Origin: DATFVA01 sp963839165
GTDB lineage: Bacteria; Bacteroidota; Ignavibacteria; Ignavibacteriales; Ignavibacteriaceae
Direction of reading: 5' to 3'
Length of the DNA: 64,000 nt
Assembly: GCA_963839165.1 (NCBI GenBank)
Contig: CAWIUG010000011.1
Location: forward strand, 124,001-188,000
Shown here: positions 18,663 to 27,602 of the stretch, one piece after another
How positions within the stretch are numbered: the first letter of the stretch is position 1
How the letters are laid out: the number at the start of each line of letters is the position of its first letter
Translations under genes and position numbers: made by a program
The notes under the pieces: model-generated
What the model was told of the DNA's origin: nothing
Databases searched by the model: none
Seen by the model: the letters and a program-made list of their open reading frames with translations, nothing else

Positions 18663-19213
18663 TATTTATACACCTTTACAGAGTAGTGGAATCCGGTGCT
18701 TCGAGCCTGATATCCTTGGATGGTCGTTTTTTCATGGGGCATCATCCGCTTAAGTTAAATTATTCAAGTCTATATTCTCAGGGAGCAGTGAAGAAGCAAA
18801 AATGGATGTGGGTTCATTGAGAAAAGTCTGCATAAGAAGGTTATGGTTATAACAAGAATAGTAAAATTTTAAGTGAATTTAAGGAGTCATTTTATGTTGA
18901 ATTATTCAACAAGTATGACAAAATGGCAGACATCTTATTTACTATGGGTTTGTATTGGGATTTACTCGGAGTTGTCCCGTATTTGGACTCATAATGAGAC
19001 AGTGTCAATACTACGAAAAAACGCAATTTTCTGCTGTTGAAAAACTCATCAGTATGACAAAATGTCAGTGTCTCATTTTTGCAATAAACCGTTACATTTT
19101 AAGGTGTAAAGTAACAGGGTTGATAGAAATACAGAATGGACGTAAGTTCAGTGATGCCGTTATAATTATTCTGCACAAGTTCAGAAGTATTCATATTATG
19201 GGAGAAATACTTT
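18663..19213. other. 551-base intergenic region with TGACAAAATGGCAGA-type motifs
   Basis: No convincing gene. It holds a 19-base motif, AGTATGACAAAATGGCAGA (18912-18930), a variant AGTATGACAAAATGTCAG (19051-19068), and an inverted partner AATGAGACA...TGTCTCATT (18993-19001 / 19070-19078) that could form a stem. The first motif recurs at 33.3-33.5 kb. A 48-codon frame with an AAGGAG site (18894-19040) runs across the motif; I regard it as doubtful. GGAGAA ahead of 19214 belongs to the next gene. Confidence 0.5.
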
Positions 19214-20455
19214 ATGAAAATTCCTGCCTTCATCCTGGTCCTTCTACTTTTCGTTTTAAACAGTAAGGCAAATTTTGCTCAGGGCGAAGCCGCGTTGCCG
19301 TTTTTACTGATACAGCCTTCTCCATCCCTGTCAGCAATGGGACAAACAGGCACGGCTCTTCCAACAAATGATCCCTGGGGATTTATATGGAACCCGGCTC
19401 AGCTTGGCAATACCAGCCGTTATAATAATCTTTCTTATATCTTTTACCCTTCTAAAGTTAACTGGCTTGGGTCATACTTTCCAGGGGTTGAATTAAATGA
19501 AATGGCTTTTAATGCCGGATATAACTTTAAGGATGTTATCAAATTTCCTTTGAGCCTGGGATTCGGATATGCAAGTAGTGAGATAAAATACGGCCAATTT
19601 TATTCTCTTGAAACAGGCGAGCAATTTGAATCAAAAGACTCTTACAATGTTTATTCACTGGGAATTGGTGTGGATTACCTGGTACAGTTCAATGCGGGCT
19701 TCACGATAAAAAATGTTACTTCAAAGCTGGCCAGCCTGTTGTTCGGACAAGAGTCAGGTGAAGCTGAGAGAACTGTAACAGATTTTGGACTTCTTATAAA
19801 AGTTCCGGTATTAAAACTTATTAACCCCTACCTACAATTTGGTTCTGAAACAGGTAATAAACTTATTCCGCATTTTGATTTCTCGGCCGGTTATTCTAAA
19901 TCAAATATAGGGGATAAAATATATTATGTAGATCCTGCACAGTCAGATCCGCTTCCGAGAATAGACCGGCTGGGATATGGCATATCCACAGGACTGGATA
20001 TTGTATCAAATGAATTCAGAATAAATACTATTAATCTTTCATTCACTGCTGAAGCAGATGATATACTAGTATCAAGAGATAGTACGGGTCAGTCATCCTA
20101 TCAGTCAACCTTAAGTGATCTTCGTTTATGGAAGAATATAATTAATATTGAAGGCGATAGTAGAATCGTTTCCCATGTGGGATTTAAGTTTGATTTCTTT
20201 GAAACATTCTCTCTCAGTGGAGGTCATTTCTCCGGACGGGGATTTGAGGATGTCAGGAAAACAAATGGATATGAGATCAGAACAAAAGGGTTATTTAAGC
20301 TATACGCATGGCTGGTGGACACTCCGTTTACTGATTTTCTAAAAAACCACATAGACATAGTTTATTACAATACTACTTTCTTTGCGGGACACCCGTTAGA
20401 AACAGATATGAGTGGTATTGCATTCTATTTTTCGAATCTTGAGAATCTTTTTTAA
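19214..20455 (+). CDS. PorV/PorQ-family outer-membrane protein
   Basis: A 413-residue exported beta-rich protein. The signal peptide (MKIPAFILVLLLFVLNSKANFAQ) is followed by the family opening LIQPSPSLSAMGQTGTALP and the early motif WGFIWNPAQLG, typical of the PorV/PorQ (UPF0164-like) outer-membrane barrels that accompany type IX secretion and surface proteins in Bacteroidota. Alternating amphipathic strands (SLGFGYASSEIKYGQF, NIVYYNTTFF-like) continue to the C-terminus. GGAGAAAT lies ahead of the ATG. The true PorV of the secretion machine is usually about 380-400 residues, so this could be it or a paralog; the presence of a sorting-domain protein at 3.7 kb makes a transport role plausible. 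Confidence 0.7.
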   Translation: MKIPAFILVLLLFVLNSKANFAQGEAALPFLLIQPSPSLSAMGQTGTALPTNDPWGFIWNPAQLGNTSRYNNLSYIFYPSKVNWLGSYFPGVELNEMAFNAGYNFKDVIKFPLSLGFGYASSEIKYGQFYSLETGEQFESKDSYNVYSLGIGVDYLVQFNAGFTIKNVTSKLASLLFGQESGEAERTVTDFGLLIKVPVLKLINPYLQFGSETGNKLIPHFDFSAGYSKSNIGDKIYYVDPAQSDPLPRIDRLGYGISTGLDIVSNEFRINTINLSFTAEADDILVSRDSTGQSSYQSTLSDLRLWKNIINIEGDSRIVSHVGFKFDFFETFSLSGGHFSGRGFEDVRKTNGYEIRTKGLFKLYAWLVDTPFTDFLKNHIDIVYYNTTFFAGHPLETDMSGIAFYFSNLENLF

Positions 20456-20463
20456 TTAAAAAA

Positions 20464-20489
20464 CCCCGGCGGCCAAAAGACCACCGGGG
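20464..20489. terminator. Bidirectional terminator between convergent genes
   Basis: CCCCGGCGGCC and GACCACCGGGG form a GC-rich stem with two mismatches and an AAAA loop. A run of T lies on both sides (AACTTTTTT to the right; A-rich to the left, giving T on the minus strand). It sits between the stops of the PorV-like and DUF4382 genes, as expected for a shared terminator. Confidence 0.75.
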
Positions 20490-20514
20490 TAACTTTTTTA
20501 TACCTCAGAATATT

Positions 20515-21300
20515 TTAGTGGTTTAGGTTGATCACACCTATGTCAGTATTATTTCCTGCTGTAACCTCAACGTTAGTTACTACCGTATCATTATAGGCAA
20601 CGTTATCAGGATGCACGTGTACATCATAAGTCCCGGCTGGAAGTGCCATCACGCTGAAAAATCCTTCGGGATCGGGAAATGTTGTTACGGTATCTGTTCC
20701 GGCTAATGTCCATACCGTCGCATCAGCATCTGCAGGAAGAACCTGGCCGGAAATCCTGCCAGATGTAACAACCGGCATTACTCTAATTACAGGGCTCATC
20801 ATATACTGTCCGTTCCCTGTAAGATGAATAGACCTGTCAGCATTGAAATCCAGCATCAGTTCATAAAGGTTATCAGGCTGGATATCAAATTCGTGGTTAA
20901 GTTTTATACCCGTCTGCATTCCGCTAGGAATGGTCAAAGGGGACGATATGCCGTTAACCACAATATTACTTCCTTCACCCAGTATGAGACGTATCTGGGT
21001 GTAATGGCCCGCGGTAAGGAAAGTATCACCAAGTACCACACTTGCGCCGTTTGTAAGTTCAAGAAGGTTATAAGTATGAGGAACAGGATTTATAACCATC
21101 CAGTTTCCTTCTGAGCTGTCAGCCATGTGAACTTCCACACGGTTCACGACTATATTAACCTCGTCGTACTGTGCAGGTGAATCGACCATGGAAATTTTGA
21201 GATGACCCTGCCCGGAAGCAGGGTTTGTTGAATTATCTTGGGAGCATCCTGCGTAGAGAAATAGCAGAAGTACAGGAATTAAATAGATTAGTTTTTTCAT
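20515..21300 (-). CDS. DUF4382 domain lipoprotein with carboxypeptidase-regulatory-like tail
   Basis: A 261-residue lipoprotein when started at the ATG at 21300, which puts the signal peptide first (MKKLIYLIPVLLLFLYAGCS; the lipobox LYAGC gives Cys19 as the acylated residue). Residues about 32-170 match the DUF4382 pattern (GHLKISMVDSPAQYDEVNI, VVNRVEVH, LLELTNGASVVLGD, HYTQIRLIL). The last ~80 residues resemble a small beta-sandwich of the carboxypeptidase-regulatory type (GRISGQVLPADADATVW, FFSVMALPAGTYDVHVHP). Such proteins are common in Bacteroidota and archaea but have no known function. It probably sits in the outer membrane. Confidence 0.8.
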   Translation of the reverse strand: MKKLIYLIPVLLLFLYAGCSQDNSTNPASGQGHLKISMVDSPAQYDEVNIVVNRVEVHMADSSEGNWMVINPVPHTYNLLELTNGASVVLGDTFLTAGHYTQIRLILGEGSNIVVNGISSPLTIPSGMQTGIKLNHEFDIQPDNLYELMLDFNADRSIHLTGNGQYMMSPVIRVMPVVTSGRISGQVLPADADATVWTLAGTDTVTTFPDPEGFFSVMALPAGTYDVHVHPDNVAYNDTVVTNVEVTAGNNTDIGVINLNH

Positions 21301-21696
21301 TATCGCACCATTCATTTTATTGATGTATTTTAACAGGGGATTATTTTATAATTTTTATTATGCAGGGTTAATGTTCCCGCTCACGATAAACTGTATGCTT
21401 ACTTTTGTTTTAAAAGAATCACAATATTTAAGCAGAAAGTATACCAGAAACGTTAACTATTTCGTAAACCATCCTTTGCTAAATAAATTAATGTTTTGTG
21501 TCACAAAAGCATAAATATATAGCTGTTTGATGCATCAGGATGAGAAAATGAATGATGAAGTTAAGGTTTGGAAAAGTTAAGCGTCAACTTAGACAGACAC
21601 AACAGACATAATAAGTTTCATTCATATAAAACAGGATGAATAATTTTCATGATTAAGCAAATAAATCGTACATCAATGAATATAACCTGGTAATAA
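21301..21696. other. 396-base divergent intergenic region
   Basis: Upstream region shared by the DUF4382 lipoprotein (minus) and the AEC transporter (plus). It is AT-rich. I see no clear -33/-7 pair, repeat or conserved structure; a 64-codon open frame at 21320-21514 has no ribosome-binding site or recognisable composition and is left out. Confidence 0.5.
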
Positions 21697-22641
21697 GTGC
21701 AGAATTTAATTGTAGTAGCAGGTTTAGTTGCCCCTGTTTTTTTAATCGTTGCTCTCGGTTACCTATTAAAAAAACTTGGTTTGATCAATGACAACTTTGT
21801 CAAACTTGCCTCCAGGATTGTTTTTTCTGTTTCACTGCCCGCGTTAATATTTACAGAAATTTCGAAGACTGATTTAAGCAGCATACTAAACCTCGAACTT
21901 ATTGGTTTTGCATATGCAGGAACCCTCGTAACATTTTTTATTGTCTGGCTGATTTCTATTCCTTCCGTTAAGATCGCTACAGACAGGACAGTTTTTATTC
22001 AGGGAAGTTTCAGAGGCAATTTTGCCGTAATAGGTCTTGCTTTGATCGCAAATGTATATGGTATAGAAAACCTTGGGAAAGCCTCGCTTCTCCTTGCCTT
22101 TACAATTCCTATTTACAATACTCTTTCGGTTATCGCTTTGACTGTCCCGCTTAGAAAAGAAAAGCAGTTGAATATCAGCCGCACAATTATAGAGATTCTC
22201 CGGAACCCTCTTATCCTTGCTGTAGTTTTATCATTGCCGTTTTCAATTTTCAAAATCGAACTCCCGTTTATTATAGACAGAACTGTAAACTATCTTGCCG
22301 TCCTTGCGCTCCCTCTCGCCCTTTTGGGTATCGGGGGATTCATGAATTTTCAGGAAATAAAAAAGGGTTTCTCACTGTCAGTATTTTCCACAATTCTGAA
22401 ATTGGTCGTCTTTCCTTTGTTAATGACATACGGAGCTTATCTTTTCGGGTTCCGGGGATACGATCTGGGCATCTTGTTTATACTTTTTGCCTGTCCTACT
22501 GCTATTGCTAGTTTTATAATGGCTGAGGCTATGGGATCCAATAGTAAACTGGCTGCCAATATACTTTTAATGACTACCCTTGCTTCTCTACTCACTATTA
22601 CGCTGGGTCTCTTTATCCTTAAAGAATATAACCTTATCTGA
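21697..22641 (+). CDS. AEC-family (auxin efflux carrier-like) transporter
   Basis: A 314-residue inner-membrane protein of about ten segments, the standard length for bacterial AEC permeases. Family features are visible: the N-terminal VFLIVALGYLLKKLGLI, FVKLASRIVFSVSLPALIF, and the broken-helix RGNFAVIGLALIANVYG; the second half has LALPLALLGIGGFM and the closing LFACPTAIASFIMAEAMGSN. Bacterial members move malate, malonate or related anions, or act as general exporters; the substrate here is not determinable. Translation appears to start at a GTG. The ferredoxin gene follows on the same strand after about 70 bases. Confidence 0.85.
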   Translation: MQNLIVVAGLVAPVFLIVALGYLLKKLGLINDNFVKLASRIVFSVSLPALIFTEISKTDLSSILNLELIGFAYAGTLVTFFIVWLISIPSVKIATDRTVFIQGSFRGNFAVIGLALIANVYGIENLGKASLLLAFTIPIYNTLSVIALTVPLRKEKQLNISRTIIEILRNPLILAVVLSLPFSIFKIELPFIIDRTVNYLAVLALPLALLGIGGFMNFQEIKKGFSLSVFSTILKLVVFPLLMTYGAYLFGFRGYDLGILFILFACPTAIASFIMAEAMGSNSKLAANILLMTTLASLLTITLGLFILKEYNLI

Positions 22642-22711
22642 TTTCTTTTTTAAAAAGCGAATACTATATTCGGTACACTACAACAAATCTTTTTTAGGGA
22701 GAGAATTCTTA

Positions 22712-22945
22712 ATGGACAAAGTAATAAGCGGGTTAAAAATTATTATCGATAAAGATATGTGCATCGGCACCTCAAACTGTATAAAGGTTGCGGGTGATGT
22801 GTTTGAACTTGATAATCAGAAAATTGTAACCTTCAAAGAAGAGTTAAAGGAACCCGATCAGAGAACTCTTATTGAAGCCTGTTCAGTTTGTCCCGTTAAT
22901 GCATTAACTGCTATTGATGGCGACGGAAATCAGATTGTACCTTAG
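22712..22945 (+). CDS. Single-cluster ferredoxin
   Basis: A 77-residue cytosolic electron carrier. I start at the ATG at 22712, preceded by AGGGAG; the open frame extends upstream into the AEC gene but without family resemblance. Cluster ligands appear as Cys17 and Cys23 (CIGTSNC) and Cys60 followed by Pro (CSVCPVNAL), matching monocluster ferredoxins of the Pyrococcus type. The middle ligand position, normally Cys or Asp, is Thr20, so a [3Fe-4S] cluster or an unusual fourth ligand is likely. Cys57 is an extra cysteine near the cluster. Its redox partner is unknown; it lies between a transporter and a DinB protein. Confidence 0.85.
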   Translation: MDKVISGLKIIIDKDMCIGTSNCIKVAGDVFELDNQKIVTFKEELKEPDQRTLIEACSVCPVNALTAIDGDGNQIVP

Positions 22946-23020
22946 ATAATTTTGCGGCATTGAACACATATACTATAGCTAATAATTATATTTTGAACCA
23001 GGAATAAACGGAGGAATATA

Positions 23021-23494
23021 ATGGATGAGAAGGTATTGACAAGGGAGCTTATAAATTTATTTAATAAAGAACAGGCTCACGTTTCACTTGAGAATTCACT
23101 CAAGGATTTGAAACCGGAGAACCGGGCTAAAAAGCCGAAAGAAGGACTACATTCTGTCTGGGACGAGCTGGAACATATCAGGATTACCCAGGAAGATATA
23201 TTACAGTATATGATAAATCCCGAATGGAAATCTCCTTCCTGGCCCGATGAATACTGGCCTGATGACCGGGATAGTGTACCTGATGAGGAATGGAATAAAT
23301 CGGTTAAACAATGTATCTCCGACAGAAATGAGATGGTAAATATTATTAAGGATAGAGGAGCTGAAATTACCGATAGTATTCCTCACGCAAAAGTTCATAC
23401 TTACCTGAGGGAAATGCTGGTAGCAGCACAGCATAACTCATATCATATCGCACAGATTGCACTAATCAGAAAAATGCTTGGCAATTGGCGATAG
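23021..23494 (+). CDS. DinB-like metal-binding protein
   Basis: A 157-residue four-helix-bundle protein of the DinB/YfiT superfamily. The metal-binding histidine triad is visible as His52 (WDELEHIRITQ), His138 and His142 (AQHNSYHIAQI). Members include thiol-dependent S-transferases using bacillithiol or mycothiol and many proteins of unknown activity. The tryptophan-rich loop PSWPDEYWPDD is a frequent feature of the Bacteroidota subgroup. GGAGG lies upstream of the ATG. It stands alone between the ferredoxin and the permease; stress-related detoxification is a family-based guess. Confidence 0.85.
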   Translation: MDEKVLTRELINLFNKEQAHVSLENSLKDLKPENRAKKPKEGLHSVWDELEHIRITQEDILQYMINPEWKSPSWPDEYWPDDRDSVPDEEWNKSVKQCISDRNEMVNIIKDRGAEITDSIPHAKVHTYLREMLVAAQHNSYHIAQIALIRKMLGNWR

Positions 23495-23549
23495 TTTATC
23501 CGGGTTTCTTTGCAGTGGAACATCTTCATCCTTTTAATTAAATTCATTT

Positions 23550-25664
23550 ATGTTTGAAGCAAGAAAAAACCGGAAGCTTAAAAAAGAACTCAATCTTCTT
23601 GATGTTTATGCTGTTGCTACAGGTACAACTTTAAGCAGCGGTTTCTTCCTGCTGCCGGGACTTGCAGCTGCTGTGGCTGGTCCCGCAATTGTTTTAGCTT
23701 ACCTTCTTGCAGTTGTTCCACTCGTTCCTGCAATGTTCAGCGTAGCTGAACTGGCAACAGCGATGCCCCGTGCAGGAGGTGTATACTTTTTTCTTGATAG
23801 AACTCTTGGCCCGATGTTCGGCACCATAGGAGGTCTCGGCACCTGGTTTGCCCTTATATTAAAAGTATGCTTTGCTTTGATCGGGATGGGCGCATATATC
23901 GCTCTATTCATCCCCTCTGTTCCAATAATTCCCGTAGCAGTAATACTGGCCATTTTAATCGGGATACTAAATTTGTTCAGTGTCAAAGGAAGCGGTAAGC
24001 TCCAGGTAATCCTTGTAGTTATCCTTCTGGCTATCCTGACTATATTCCTGGCAGGAGGAACACCCCATATAAATTTTTCTAACTTTAAGGGGTTCTTTAA
24101 CCCCGGCTTTGATGCAATATTCTCTGCTACAGGACTGGTTTATATCAGTTATGTAGGAATTACAAAAGTAGCCAGTTTATCTGAGGAGGTTAAGAACCCG
24201 GAGAGAAATCTTCCTCTTGGGATCTTCCTTTCCCTTGGCACTTCATTCCTGGTGTATGGATTAGGTACTGCCATAATGGTTGGTGTCATTCCTATCAATG
24301 AACTTATTGGTGATCTTACACCGGCCGCTACCGCAGCTGATAAATTCTTTGGAAGAACAGGGGTCATTTTAATTTCAATCGGTGCTATTATAGCTTTTAT
24401 TTCAGTTGCAAATGCCGGAACTCTCAGTGCATCACGCTACCCATTTGCTATGAGCCGTGATCATATGATGCCGCATGTATTTCAGCGGCTTTCTCCTCAT
24501 GGAATACCTTATATTTCAATTATCCTTACTATCGCCATTATCGTTATGATCATAGTTACCTTCGATCCCACAAAGATCGCAAAACTTGCCAGCGCCTTTC
24601 AGCTGCTGATGTTTGCGTTTGTATGCCTTGGGGTAATTGTAATGCGTGAGAGCAGGATCGAATCATACGATCCGGGATATAAATCACCATTGTACCCCTG
24701 GATGCAGATAGTTGGTATCGGTGCGGCCCTTTTTCTTATTTTCAAAATGGGATGGCTTGCTATTTCATTTTCAGCAGGACTGATCGTTCTTGCAATATTA
24801 TGGTACAGGTATTTCGCCTATGGCAAAGTTCAGCGGCAGGGAGCTGTTTATCATATTTTTGAAAGGCTTGGAAGATCAAGGTATAGTGGTCTGGACAGTG
24901 AGTTGAGAGGGATATTGAAGGAGAAAGGTTTAAGAGATACTGATCCTTTTGATGAAATTGTTACGAGGAGTTTTGTTCTCGACATGCACGAAAAGACTGA
25001 ATTTAGTGAGGCGGCCAAACAGGCAGCAGTTTTATTCTCACAGGCTGTTTATGTTGATGCTGATTTACTGGCAAATAAATTTAATGAGGGTACTAAGATA
25101 GGGTTAACACCAGTAACTCACGGAATAGCTTTGCCTCATTTCCGTCTTGAAAATATTACACAGGCAGAGATGGTGCTGGTCCGCGCATTGAACGGAGTCC
25201 ATATTAAGTTTAATAACCCTATAACAGGCAAACAGGATGATGAGGCTGTAGTTAAGGCTCTATTTTTCCTTGTTAGTCCGGAAAAAGATCCTACCCAGCA
25301 CTTAAGGATACTTGCCCAGATCGCAGGCAGGGTTGATGATGATAATTTTGCTGAAGAATGGGAGAAAGCACGAAACGATCAGGAACTTAAAGAGGCGCTT
25401 CTGCACGATGAAAGGCTGATGTTAGTTCATATTGACCGGCATGAGCATTCCTCATTTATGATTGACAAGGCATTGCGGGACATTCACATTCCTAAAGGGT
25501 GTCTCGTGGCTTTCCTGAGGAGAGAAGGGGAAACAATTATTCCGGATGGAAACACCGTATTTATGGACGGAGATAACCTGACTGTGATAGGTGATCCTAA
25601 AAGCCTTGAAGAATTTAGGAAGCAGATTATTGAAGACAGAACCTCAAAAAGAATTCTACGTTAA
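23550..25664 (+). CDS. APC-family permease fused to PTS EIIA and RCK_C domains
   Basis: A 704-residue fusion. Residues 15-430 are a 12-segment amino acid/polyamine/cation permease (LLDVYAVATGTTLSSGFFLLPG; AMPRAGGVYFFLDR; SASRYPFAMSRD). Residues about 465-620 are a fructose/mannitol-type EIIA domain with the phosphorylatable His530 in GIALPHFRLENI. Residues about 625-695 are a TrkA-C/RCK_C domain (GCLVAFLRREGETIIPDGNT, DGDNLTVIGDP) that usually binds a nucleotide such as c-di-AMP. I infer a transporter gated by nitrogen- or sugar-PTS phosphorylation and by a ligand. No HPr or EI gene lies in the window. The substrate is probably an amino acid or cation. Confidence 0.85.
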   Translation: MFEARKNRKLKKELNLLDVYAVATGTTLSSGFFLLPGLAAAVAGPAIVLAYLLAVVPLVPAMFSVAELATAMPRAGGVYFFLDRTLGPMFGTIGGLGTWFALILKVCFALIGMGAYIALFIPSVPIIPVAVILAILIGILNLFSVKGSGKLQVILVVILLAILTIFLAGGTPHINFSNFKGFFNPGFDAIFSATGLVYISYVGITKVASLSEEVKNPERNLPLGIFLSLGTSFLVYGLGTAIMVGVIPINELIGDLTPAATAADKFFGRTGVILISIGAIIAFISVANAGTLSASRYPFAMSRDHMMPHVFQRLSPHGIPYISIILTIAIIVMIIVTFDPTKIAKLASAFQLLMFAFVCLGVIVMRESRIESYDPGYKSPLYPWMQIVGIGAALFLIFKMGWLAISFSAGLIVLAILWYRYFAYGKVQRQGAVYHIFERLGRSRYSGLDSELRGILKEKGLRDTDPFDEIVTRSFVLDMHEKTEFSEAAKQAAVLFSQAVYVDADLLANKFNEGTKIGLTPVTHGIALPHFRLENITQAEMVLVRALNGVHIKFNNPITGKQDDEAVVKALFFLVSPEKDPTQHLRILAQIAGRVDDDNFAEEWEKARNDQELKEALLHDERLMLVHIDRHEHSSFMIDKALRDIHIPKGCLVAFLRREGETIIPDGNTVFMDGDNLTVIGDPKSLEEFRKQIIEDRTSKRILR

Positions 25665-25812
25665 TTGTGAGTTGTCTAAATTCATCTTCCACTAAAAGAT
25701 CCTACATTTATAAACGAGGTTAGACGGACTATTTCAGAGATCACATCTTTTAATCTTTAAACTTTTAGTCCTATAAGCTGTCTAATTATCATAAGTTTAA
25801 ATCGGAGAGAAT

Positions 25813-26598
25813 ATGAGTAAGATCTTAATAAGTACGGTTTTTATTTTTACATTGCTGATGACGGGCTGCAGCAGTACCGTAGAACTCATAAGTACACCTG
25901 TTCCAGGGAGGATAAATATTAATGGAGATGCTTCCGACTGGGGAACAAACCTGAAATATATTCCGGATGAAAAAGCGGCTATCGGTATTTCTAATGATCA
26001 GAATTATTTTTATCTGTGCTTAACTACCAGCGATATGAGTAAAGTCATGCCTATGTTCGTCGGCGGGTTTACTGTGTGGCTGGAAGATGAGAGTAATGGC
26101 GATGAAGTAATCGGTGTGAAGTATCCTCTCCATAATATTGTAAATGAATCACGCATCATGGTTAATCCAGGTGAATTCAGGGAGAAGGGAAGAGGAATGA
26201 TGATCTCGAAACTGATTAAAAGTCAGGACGAGATCAGGATATTGAACAAAGACAACTACCCGCTAACAGTTATTTCAACATCAGACAGCAGCGGACTTAA
26301 AGCTGCAATTGGCTATAACAACGATCAGTTCATCTATGAGTTAAGGGTTCCGCTTAAAGTTGATGATCAAAATAAATACGGAATTAATGCCGGTCCCGGT
26401 GATAAGCTGCTTGTTAAACTTGAAACCGAAAAACCTGACAGAGGAAACTTTGGAGGAAGGGAAAACGGAGGAGGAATGAGACCTGGTGGTGAGATGGGAG
26501 GTGGTTATCCAGGCCGCGGAAGAGGTATGGGACGGGAAGGAGGGGGGAGAAATCCCTTCGAACCTTTTGACTTCTCGGTTGAGGTTACATTAAATTAG
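25813..26598 (+). CDS. Lipoprotein with CBM9/DOMON-like domain and Gly-rich tail
   Basis: A 261-residue lipoprotein: signal peptide MSKILISTVFIFTLLMTGC with the acylated Cys19. The middle resembles the beta-sandwich of CBM9/DOMON-like proteins (GRININGDASDWG; QNYFYLCLTTSDM; FTVWLEDESNGDEVIGVKYP; YELRVPLKV). Between the last strands lies a glycine/arginine/methionine-rich stretch (about 215-250: GGRENGGGMRPGGEMGGGYP and on), then FEPFDFSVEVTLN. The function is unknown; sugar or heme binding is possible from the fold only. GGAGAG lies ahead of the ATG. Its stop overlaps the converging lpxA by 4 bases. Confidence 0.7.
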   Translation: MSKILISTVFIFTLLMTGCSSTVELISTPVPGRININGDASDWGTNLKYIPDEKAAIGISNDQNYFYLCLTTSDMSKVMPMFVGGFTVWLEDESNGDEVIGVKYPLHNIVNESRIMVNPGEFREKGRGMMISKLIKSQDEIRILNKDNYPLTVISTSDSSGLKAAIGYNNDQFIYELRVPLKVDDQNKYGINAGPGDKLLVKLETEKPDRGNFGGRENGGGMRPGGEMGGGYPGRGRGMGREGGGRNPFEPFDFSVEVTLN

Positions 26599-27410
26599 GT
26601 GCGTTTAACATCTGTTCTGAAGGCTTCCAGGGCTCTGCCGTTTTTACCGGCTGAACTGGATTCTATCGACTCTATCAATTCCCGGATGTATTCATTTCCT
26701 TCGAATTCACCCTCTCTTAGTAGCTTAATTTTTTCCTGCCTGGGTGTTTCATCAACAAAAAGAATTATAAAAGCTTTTCTGAGCAGTGAAATATCGGCCT
26801 GACTAAAATTTTTCCGCTTCAATCCTTCGGTATTTATGCTTCTTTCCCTTGAAGGATTTCCCTCAACTATCACAAATGGAGGCACATCCCGGTTTATCCT
26901 GCTCATAAAACCTATAAAGCAGTTCCGGCCTATCGTAACAAACTGGTGAACGCCTACCAATCCTCCCAGATAAGCAAAATCATTAATGATGATATGACCA
27001 GCAAGCTGTGTTCCGTTGGCGATAATTATATTATTGCCCAGCATGCAGTCGTGAGCAACATGTGAATATGCCATTATAAGGTTATTATTGCCAATGATGG
27101 TTTTGCCCTCATTCGCGATCGTTCCCTGCTGAATAGTAACGTACTCCCTGATCGAATTATTATCTCCAATAATAACTTCAGAGGGTTCGCCCTTGTATTT
27201 AAGGTCCTGGTTTATGTTCCCTACTACGGCACCGGGATGAATAACATTTCTTCGTCCCAGTTTCAGCGGGCCATACAAAACCACATGATCCTTCAGGATA
27301 CAGCCGTCACCTATTTCAATTTTTCCGCGGATTACACAGTAAGCCCCTATCTCTATATCATTTCCAAGGGTTACTTCTTTATCTATAATTGCTGTAGGAT
27401 GAATATTCAT
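26595..27410 (-). CDS. lpxA: UDP-N-acetylglucosamine acyltransferase LpxA
   Basis: LpxA adds the first 3-hydroxyacyl chain to UDP-GlcNAc in the cytosol, opening lipid A synthesis. The 271-residue protein shows left-handed beta-helix hexapeptide repeats throughout the first two thirds (IHPTAIIDKEVTLGNDIEIG) and the catalytic His120 in YSHVAHDCMLGNN, equivalent to His125 of E. coli, then GGLVGVHQFVTIG and the helical C-terminus. Length matches the family (262 in E. coli). It stands alone here, separate from the lpxB-lpxK block, with the OPT gene upstream on the same strand and a palindromic repeat between them. Confidence 0.94.
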   Translation of the reverse strand: MNIHPTAIIDKEVTLGNDIEIGAYCVIRGKIEIGDGCILKDHVVLYGPLKLGRRNVIHPGAVVGNINQDLKYKGEPSEVIIGDNNSIREYVTIQQGTIANEGKTIIGNNNLIMAYSHVAHDCMLGNNIIIANGTQLAGHIIINDFAYLGGLVGVHQFVTIGRNCFIGFMSRINRDVPPFVIVEGNPSRERSINTEGLKRKNFSQADISLLRKAFIILFVDETPRQEKIKLLREGEFEGNEYIRELIESIESSSAGKNGRALEAFRTDVKRT

Positions 27411-27473
27411 TTCATTTCATTTTTGCTACTATAAAAAATAATGATTTTTTGAATAAAGTGGACTAAATAAAAA

Positions 27474-27583
27474 AAGAGGCTGTCTTAAAAGTGTCATTCC
27501 GAATTTCGGAATCTGATCGTCCGATTTCGAATCGGAATCAGAACCTGACACTGGCTCAGGTTAACCTTATGAGACAGCCTCTT
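27474..27583. repeat. Palindromic MITE-like repeat with 12-base terminal inverted repeats
   Basis: A 110-base element bounded by AAGAGGCTGTCT (27474-27485) and its exact inverse AGACAGCCTCTT (27572-27583). Inside are nested palindromes: CCGAATTTCGG and CGATTTCGAATCG. It fills the gap between the OPT stop and the lpxA start. A related 139-base copy lies at 43.5 kb, and shorter hairpins with the same ends lie at 47.5, 56.5, 61.1 and 63.9 kb. It encodes nothing; it can serve as a terminator of the OPT transcript. Confidence 0.75.
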
Positions 27584-27602
27584 AGCTTAAGCTGCGATAA
27601 TA

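Noticed and set aside
18894..19040. 48-codon frame with AAGGAG upstream, next to the PorV-like gene
   Set aside because: It overlaps the repeated TGACAAAATGGCAGA motif, which also occurs in non-coding gaps, and the peptide has no recognisable features. Kept only as a note.
18912..19080. Sigma-54 type promoter suggested by TGGCA and TTTTTGC
   Set aside because: Spacing between the GG- and GC-type elements does not fit the -24/-12 consensus.
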